A DNA stretch of 64,000 bases from Bradyrhizobium sp. Tv2a-2 (lineage in GTDB: Bacteria > Pseudomonadota > Alphaproteobacteria > Rhizobiales > Xanthobacteraceae), in NCBI RefSeq assembly GCF_000472425.1, contig NZ_AXAI01000023.1, forward strand, positions 26,197 to 90,196, read 5' to 3'. The notes below the pieces were generated by a model that was not told the origin of the DNA, made no database searches, and was given only the letters and a program-made list of their open reading frames with translations. A program made the translations under genes and the position numbers. Positions 59,234-64,000 of this stretch are shown here, piece after piece; position 1 is the first letter of the stretch, and the number at the start of each line of letters is the position of its first letter.

Positions 59234-60256
59234 ATGGGATGTGCCAGATATCGGACGATTGCAGCCTTTGGAGGCGCGTCGGCTCTCGCGCTGATCGCGC
59301 ATGCACAGCCGGCGCTGGCCGATGCCGGCGGCCTCAGCTTCTGGCTTCCTGGAACGTTCGGCAGCCTGGCGGCGACGCCGGTCGCGCCGGGATGGGCCTA
59401 TGAGACCATCTATCTCCATCTGCAGCAGAGCGCCGGGGGTGGGAAGAATTTCGTGACCGGCGGCGGCGTGGGAGGCACCATCGTCGCCGGTCTCAACGCG
59501 CATGCGGATGCCCTTGTCGAAGGCGTCACCTACACCTCGGCATTGCCGGTCCTTGGCGGCCAGGCGGGCTTCAGCCTGCTCGCCGCTCCGGGAAACCTGG
59601 GCGTCGGGATCGACGCCACGCTGACCGGCCCACTGGGCAACACGATCTCCGGCGGCAAAACCGACAACCGCACGACGGTGTCCGACGTGTTCTATCAGGG
59701 CACGCTCAAGTGGAATCAGGGTGTCAATAATGAGATGGTCTATATCGCCGGCAACATCCCGAGCGGCACCTACGATGCCAGTCGTCTGGCCAATCTGAGC
59801 TTCGGCTTCTGGGGAGTCGATACCGGTGCGGGCTACACCTATCTCGACCCGAAGACGGGGCACGAATTCTCCGTCGTCGGCGGTCTGACCTACAGCGCCC
59901 CGAATCCCTTCCTGCAGTATCAGAACGGCATTGACGCCCACATCGAGTGGGCGGCGTCGCAGTTCGTGACCAAGGACGTGCTTGTTGGCGTAGCGGGCTA
60001 TTACTTTCAGCAGCTCACCGACGACACTGGTCCCGGCGCGAAGCTCGGCGGCTTCCGGGGAATGGCGGTCGGCATCGGTCCGGAGATCGGCTTCCTGTTT
60101 CCGGTCGGTGACTATCAGGGCTATCTCAACATCAAGGGATACAAGGATCTCGCCGTCGAAAACCGCCCTGAAGGCTGGTCGACCTGGGTGACCTTCGCGA
60201 TCTCGCCGAAGATGCCAGAGACGACATCGGCGAAACCGTTGGTGAGAAAATATTGA
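59234..60256 (+). CDS. Outer-membrane MetA-pathway (phenol degradation type) protein
   Basis: The 340-residue protein has a signal peptide (AAFGGASALALIAHAQPALA) and a beta-barrel-like mature chain with alternating aromatic residues. The FWLPGTFGSLAATPVAPGWAYETIYLHL start and FVTKDVLVGVAGYYFQQLTDD, GPEIGFLFPVGDYQGYLNIKGYKDL ending are typical of the Phenol_MetA_deg family, found as outer-membrane channels in aromatic-compound pathways. It sits just after the DUF1254 gene, in the same operon. It may import the sulfate ester or its aryl product. Confidence 0.85.
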   Translation: MGCARYRTIAAFGGASALALIAHAQPALADAGGLSFWLPGTFGSLAATPVAPGWAYETIYLHLQQSAGGGKNFVTGGGVGGTIVAGLNAHADALVEGVTYTSALPVLGGQAGFSLLAAPGNLGVGIDATLTGPLGNTISGGKTDNRTTVSDVFYQGTLKWNQGVNNEMVYIAGNIPSGTYDASRLANLSFGFWGVDTGAGYTYLDPKTGHEFSVVGGLTYSAPNPFLQYQNGIDAHIEWAASQFVTKDVLVGVAGYYFQQLTDDTGPGAKLGGFRGMAVGIGPEIGFLFPVGDYQGYLNIKGYKDLAVENRPEGWSTWVTFAISPKMPETTSAKPLVRKY

Positions 60257-60261
60257 GAGTG

Positions 60262-60410
60262 CCTCGCGAATGTCACGTTCGATCCACAGGACTACGCCAT
60301 CGCGCTGCGCAACGACAGTTCGCCGGGCAAGCAGATCAACGTCGCTGCTTGATGCCGAAGAGACCGATTGGTGGAAGGACTTGCTGTTTCAGTATCTGGG
60401 CCAGAGTTGA
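60262..60410 (+). pseudogene. Remnant of transporter-type substrate-binding protein C-terminus
   Basis: The segment codes NVTFDPQDYAIALRNDSSPGKQINV in one frame, then after a frameshift LDAEETDWWKDLLFQYLGQ and stop in another. The pattern resembles the C-terminal end of family 3 solute-binding or ligand-gated channel proteins (DYAIAL..DSPL...IN.ALL....DWW..L..YLG). No start and no N-terminal part remain. Only about 50 residues are left. Confidence 0.65.
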
Positions 60411-60464
60411 ACGGCCTGCTTGACCGGAGGAGCGGGTTCCGGCGCAATTGGCCTGGTCGCATCG

Positions 60465-60478
60465 TTGATCTAGATCAA
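60465..60478 (+). promoter_or_regulatory. Perfect FixK/FNR-type box
   Basis: TTGAT-CTAG-ATCAA is a perfect FNR/FixK palindrome. It is 80-93 bases upstream of the GTG start of the histidine kinase gene. If the site is at -41.5, the transcript starts near 60513, leaving a 45-base leader. This is the position used by class II FixK activation. Confidence 0.75.
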
Positions 60479-60557
60479 GGGAAATGGCAGGGCCCTTTAC
60501 TTTCATGGACCGGATAAGGTTTCAAAGCTGGAGCGCCCGGCGAGGCGAGGAGTTTGC

Positions 60558-61802
60558 GTGGGGAAGGTGCCCAAATCATCGGCTGCTTCCGAGGTGGTGA
60601 TGTTCCCACACCAGCCCGCGCTTCAGCTCATCTACGACACGGCGCCGATCGGGCTCGCCTGCCTGTCTCCGGATTGCCGCTACCTGCAGATCAACCAGCG
60701 TCTCACCGAGATCTGCGGCATATCCGTCGAGGATCATCTCGGCCGCTTCGTCAGGGACTGCGTGCCAGGGCTCGCAGATGCCGTGGAAGAGATCGTCCGT
60801 TCGATCATGGCGACCGGCGAGCCGGTCATCGGCATCGAAGTCGCGGGGCAACGCGCCGATCAGATCGAGGAACGTTCATGGATCACCTATTGGCATCCGT
60901 TGCGCGCGTCGAGCGGTGAAATCGTCGCTGTCAATGTCGCCGCAGAGGAGATCACCGAGCGCAAGCGCGCCGAGCAGCGGGTGCGCAACGCCAGGGACGC
61001 GGCCGAGACCGCCCTGCGGCATCTGCGCGAAACCCAGGAATCGCTGATCGAAGCCGAAAAGCTCGCCGCGCTCGGGCGGCTGGTCGCAGGTGTCGCCCAC
61101 GAGGTCAACAGTCCTGTCGGTAGCGGCCTGACGGTCGCCTCCACCCTTCAGCACAAGGTCGAGCAGTTCGCGCAGGAGGTCGCGCGTGGCGGCTTGCGGC
61201 GCTCGCGCCTCAACGAGTTCTTGGACCTCGTTCGCGATGCGTCCTCGCAACTGGTGTCGAACCTCGACCGTGCCGCCGAGCGCGTTCAATCGTTCAAGCA
61301 GCTGGCGCTCGACCAAGGGCAGTCGCGTCGGCGCAGCTTCGATGCGGGCGAACTGACCAAGGAGGTTCTGTCGCATCTGGCGCGGGAGTCGGGCGAGCGC
61401 GGCATCGCGCTCAACTTTACCTGCGAGGGTGATCTGGCGATGGACAGTTACCCAGGGCCGTTCGGGCAGGCGCTGACCAATCTCGTCCTCAATGCGATGA
61501 TCCATGCCTATCCCGAGGGACGCAGCGGATCGATCGACATCGAGGTGCGCCCGGCCGATCGCAATCACATCGAGGTTGTCATTGCCGATGATGGTTGCGG
61601 CATGGCGCCCGAAGTGAAGCGCCAGGCCTTCGATCCGTTCTTTACGACCCGGCGCCACGAGGGCGCCACCGGGCTCGGCCTGCATACCGTGCACAGCATC
61701 CTGGTGGACAGGCTCGGCGGACGGATCAGGCTCGACAGCGAGCCCGACGTCGGGACGGTTGTACGCCTCGTGATGCCACGGTCGGCCGTGACAGGCGATT
61801 GA
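60558..61802 (+). CDS. PAS sensor histidine kinase
   Basis: The 414-residue soluble protein has an N-terminal PAS domain (YDTAPIGLACLSPDCRYLQINQRL to NVAAEEITERKRAEQ) and a coiled coil (AAETALRHLRETQESLIEAEKL). The phosphoacceptor His181 lies in GVAHEVNSPVG. ATP-binding boxes are NLVLNAMIHAYPEGRSG and DDGCGMAPEV, then GATGLGLHTV. The histidine-kinase half is clearly paralogous with that of the 14702 gene. No TM segments, no receiver. The start GTG follows GAGGAGTTTGC; ATG 60600 is an alternative. The upstream FixK-type box suggests oxygen-linked expression. Confidence 0.92.
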   Translation: MGKVPKSSAASEVVMFPHQPALQLIYDTAPIGLACLSPDCRYLQINQRLTEICGISVEDHLGRFVRDCVPGLADAVEEIVRSIMATGEPVIGIEVAGQRADQIEERSWITYWHPLRASSGEIVAVNVAAEEITERKRAEQRVRNARDAAETALRHLRETQESLIEAEKLAALGRLVAGVAHEVNSPVGSGLTVASTLQHKVEQFAQEVARGGLRRSRLNEFLDLVRDASSQLVSNLDRAAERVQSFKQLALDQGQSRRRSFDAGELTKEVLSHLARESGERGIALNFTCEGDLAMDSYPGPFGQALTNLVLNAMIHAYPEGRSGSIDIEVRPADRNHIEVVIADDGCGMAPEVKRQAFDPFFTTRRHEGATGLGLHTVHSILVDRLGGRIRLDSEPDVGTVVRLVMPRSAVTGD

Positions 61803-61891
61803 TATCGCCATGCGGTCCTTCTAGGGCGCGGACCAATCGACGCAAACGAACCAAGGGGGACATAAAACCGAATTGTCGGATCGGACTTACT

Positions 61892-62854
61892 CTATCTGTT
61901 CGAACGTCTCCAAGTGGCTGGCGCGGTTCCGAACGCCTTTTTGAAAGCGCGGGAAAAAGCGGCCTCGGAGCCATAGCCGACCGAGTCGGCGACTTGCGCA
62001 AGAGACGCACTGGTATTGCGCAGTTTCTGGGTCGCAACCTGCATGCGCCAGCTGGCGATGTAGTGCATGGGCGGCATGCCGATCAAACCGGTGAACCGGT
62101 CGGCCAGCGCCGAACGCGAAAGGCCGACTTCGCGGCCAAGATCATCCACGTTCCACGGCCGGGTGATGTCGTGATGCAGCAACGCAAGCGCCCGCGCAAC
62201 GTAGGGGTCGCGCAAACCGGCAAGCCAACCGGTCTGCCCTTGCGGAAGTGCTTGAGCGTAGCGCCGCACGGCCTCCACGAACAACAGCTCCGACAGCTTC
62301 GCCAGCACGGTCTCCGAACCCGGGCGGCCGGCAGCGACTTCCTCGGCGGCAAATTGGAAGGTCGAGCGAATCCATTCCGCCGCACCACCCTGCTTCGCAT
62401 CCAGCTTCAATAGCGGCGGCAAGGTCGAGATCACCGGATTTTGTTCGGCGCTATCGTGACCGAGGTATCCGCAGATCATCCGCGTGCGTTTTCCACCGCC
62501 ACCGTGGTGGATCGTGAATAGTCCGCCGCTCCTGGGCGGCCGGATAATCTCGCTGCCGCGGACTGGCGGCAGCGTCAGGTCGCTCCCAACCAGGTGCAGG
62601 TCGTTGCGCGGCAACAGAACAACATCGCCGGCTCCAAGCACGAATTCTTCTCTATCCTCACCGTCGACCCGGACGCGGAGTTCACCCTCGACTACGTAAT
62701 GATAGAGAATCAGGCTCGATGCGGGCCCGAGAACGGGCGCGCAATGTTCCGGCGCAACGCGGGCGGCCATACACCACGGTGCGAAGAAATCGGCGTGCAA
62801 GAAAACGCCGCCCGTCAAATGCGCCACTCTCAAAACGTCCGACAGCGCATCCAT
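61892..62854 (-). CDS. AraC-family regulator with cupin sensor
   Basis: The 320-residue protein, from MDALSDVLRVAHLTGG, has a cupin-6 sensor domain (GGVFLHADFFAPWCMAARV, FVLGAGDVVLLPRNDLHLVG) and a C-terminal pair of helix-turn-helix units: WNVDDLGREVGLSRSALADRFTGLIGMPPMHYIASWRMQVAT and LAQVADSVGYGSEAAFSRAFKKAFGTAPATWRR. This is the common rhizobial cupin-AraC type. The target is unknown. An upstream frame adds 12 residues with no support. Confidence 0.9.
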   Translation of the reverse strand: MDALSDVLRVAHLTGGVFLHADFFAPWCMAARVAPEHCAPVLGPASSLILYHYVVEGELRVRVDGEDREEFVLGAGDVVLLPRNDLHLVGSDLTLPPVRGSEIIRPPRSGGLFTIHHGGGGKRTRMICGYLGHDSAEQNPVISTLPPLLKLDAKQGGAAEWIRSTFQFAAEEVAAGRPGSETVLAKLSELLFVEAVRRYAQALPQGQTGWLAGLRDPYVARALALLHHDITRPWNVDDLGREVGLSRSALADRFTGLIGMPPMHYIASWRMQVATQKLRNTSASLAQVADSVGYGSEAAFSRAFKKAFGTAPATWRRSNR

Positions 62855-63003
62855 ACCGACCTTTCTATCACATACTGGCGTTCTGGTCATGTCTCAAGGT
62901 GCGCCGATCATAGACCGTCCCGCGTCAGCGACCTAAAGATCACTGCATCAGCCGATCGGATCGCCTTTGCCATTGGCGCACCATTCCGCGAAGGAAGACT
63001 GAA

Positions 63004-63253
63004 ATGAACGTGATCAGCAATGTCGCCGACAGCTGTGAACGGTACGCACGGTGGGGACATCGAAGGACATGATCCGCGGACGCAGCCTCGATACCGCCTG
63101 CAAGTTTATTTCAGCGGGCTTTCACTGGTGGATGCGTTTACAAACCTGTCGGCCGATGAAAAGCGGTACGTCAGCCAGATACAGGGCCGCACCTACGCCA
63201 ACGCCAACGTCTTTGGTCTGGTCGAGCGCTTCAATGCGCCGCTCACATTTTGA
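63004..63253 (+). pseudogene. Frameshifted remnant of a ferritin-like/diiron hypothetical protein
   Basis: Three successive frames carry pieces of one protein: MNVISNVADSCERYARW in the first, KDMIRGRSLDTACKFIS in another, then GLSLVDAFTNLSADEKRYVSQIQGRTYAN followed by VFGLVERF in a third. The last block resembles the start of a ferritin-like helix protein seen in rhizobia. At least two frameshifts and a stop at 63253 break it. The C-terminal two-thirds are absent. Confidence 0.6.
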
Positions 63254-63297
63254 ATTGTGCGGAAGCACGACCCAACGCAACACCAAGGAGCATCGTC

Positions 63298-63597
63298 ATG
63301 AAATGTTGTATTGATACTCACGACGCGATCAAAGCGTTTCTCCCGGAACAAGAGCTTACCGAGGAACAGTTCTTAGAACAATTCGCAGCGCTCGAGGATA
63401 GCCTCTCCCTCCTTCAACTTCAGATGCGCGGCATGTCCGAGAATGTCAGACTCTTTGGCAGCTTCGCGAGGCGCATGCGGCAATCAACTTGCCCGACGAG
63501 CGGCAAGCACAGAACCGCCATTGGGTTCGATGGCGGATATCCCGAAACCGCCGCGGAAGTAGTTCAGTCAAAGGCAAGTTATCGTCATTCGAAGTGA
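63298..63597 (+). CDS. Small hypothetical protein
   Basis: The 99-residue frame starts MKCCIDTHDAIKAFLPEQEL and runs through a helical TEEQFLEQFAALEDSLSLLQLQMRGMSENV. The rest is basic and low in hydrophobicity. I know no family. It may be a real small gene following the remnant; the C-terminal part looks non-coding in character. Confidence 0.4.
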   Translation: MKCCIDTHDAIKAFLPEQELTEEQFLEQFAALEDSLSLLQLQMRGMSENVRLFGSFARRMRQSTCPTSGKHRTAIGFDGGYPETAAEVVQSKASYRHSK

Positions 63598-64000
63598 GTG
63601 ATGGCTCGCCGAGTAGGATCTCCATCGATTGGTGCAGCAGGGCGATTGCGAATTGCCGCACCGCGGGATTCCGCTTCTCGGCCCACCAGCGAAGTGGCGA
63701 CACCTCTCTTTGATGTCTGCTTCTCTAATCGGCCGTTTGAGGTCAAGCGCTCTCAGACTATCCGCCACTGCAATGTCGATGTCGCTCACGGGCTCGTGCT
63801 TCTCTTCGGAATCGGCACCAGGGCCCTTCCATCATGGGATTCGAGGACGAGGTAGAACAATCTTAGCCGCGGCCTTGCCGTCAGTTTGAACGGCAGGTTC
63901 AAGCGGACATACGAACTCACCTCATCCATCGTCCCGCGAGGGACATCTTTCCACTGCTGGGTGGATCTCGAGTTTTCTCCTTATCGGTTCTATGCGGCCG
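63598..64000. other. No clear gene at the right end
   Basis: Several overlapping frames of 73-86 codons exist, with no motif that decides among them. A minus-strand peptide MSDIDIAVADSLRALDLKRP (start 63789) recalls repeated N-termini seen between rhizobial genes, so this may be repeat material. Confidence 0.35.

Overview
The window is high-GC alphaproteobacterial chromosome, most likely Bradyrhizobium or a close relative. The evidence is the GC-rich third positions, the gene families (fused indolepyruvate ferredoxin oxidoreductase, several type I periplasmic binding proteins without permeases, a GrlR-type protein), two FixK/FNR-type half-site palindromes, and dispersed intergenic palindromes of the kind common in that genus. 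There is no rRNA, CRISPR array or complete prophage. One tRNA gene is present, tRNA-Arg(UCG).

Layout. 0-5.4 kb: alpha/beta hydrolase (cut by the window edge), ArsR-type regulator, NIPSNAP protein, ICL/PEP-mutase-family lyase, TRIC-type channel, triheme cytochrome c. 5.7-14.6 kb: a same-strand cluster for CoA-thioester / 2-oxoacid catabolism (fused indolepyruvate oxidoreductase, thiolase, DUF35 Zn-ribbon partner, MaoC hydratase, SDR dehydrogenase, DapA-like aldolase, Nudix hydrolase). 14.7-23.4 kb: a large PAS histidine kinase followed by many small exported or membrane proteins and a frameshifted gene. 23.45-26.6 kb: tRNA-Arg followed by a decayed tyrosine-integrase tail, an AT-richer PEP-CTERM protein and an orphan serine recombinase; this looks like the worn remains of a genomic island. 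26.6-30.6 kb: secreted multicopper oxidase translationally coupled to a secreted phosphoesterase. 30.7-33.6 kb: ion channel, Ca2+/H+ exchanger and a binding protein with a FixK-type box upstream.

33.8-38.3 kb is an operon read on the minus strand (binding protein, FAD oxidoreductase, SDR, IclR regulator). 38.6-45.6 kb is a divergent sugar-acid catabolic locus: GntR regulator plus MFS transporter on one side, and on the other an enolase-superfamily dehydratase, a gluconate 5-dehydrogenase-like SDR, an L-idonate 5-dehydrogenase-like enzyme, KDG kinase and KDPG aldolase. Together these spell a route from an aldonate through KDG and KDPG to pyruvate and glyceraldehyde 3-phosphate. 45.6-52.1 kb holds small exported proteins, a lysine-rich histone-like protein, photolyase, 1-Cys peroxiredoxin and a secreted phosphodiesterase/phosphatase. 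52.1-53.0 kb is non-coding and made of repeats. 53.1-60.3 kb is a sulfatase module (AraC regulator, formylglycine-generating enzyme, Tat-exported sulfatase, DUF3302 and HlyD pair, DUF1254 protein, outer-membrane MetA-type protein). 60.3-64 kb has a pseudogene remnant, a second PAS histidine kinase with a perfect FixK-type box, an AraC regulator, and another frameshifted remnant.

The strongest leads are the two FixK-type boxes (60465-60478 and 33690-33703), the operator-like palindromes in the sugar-acid region, the sulfatase module, the coupled multicopper oxidase/phosphoesterase pair, and a repeat element that supplies the only usual start codon of the photolyase gene. I saw no clearly unprecedented defence or mobile system. 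All functional calls rest on reading motifs by eye; no database search was run.
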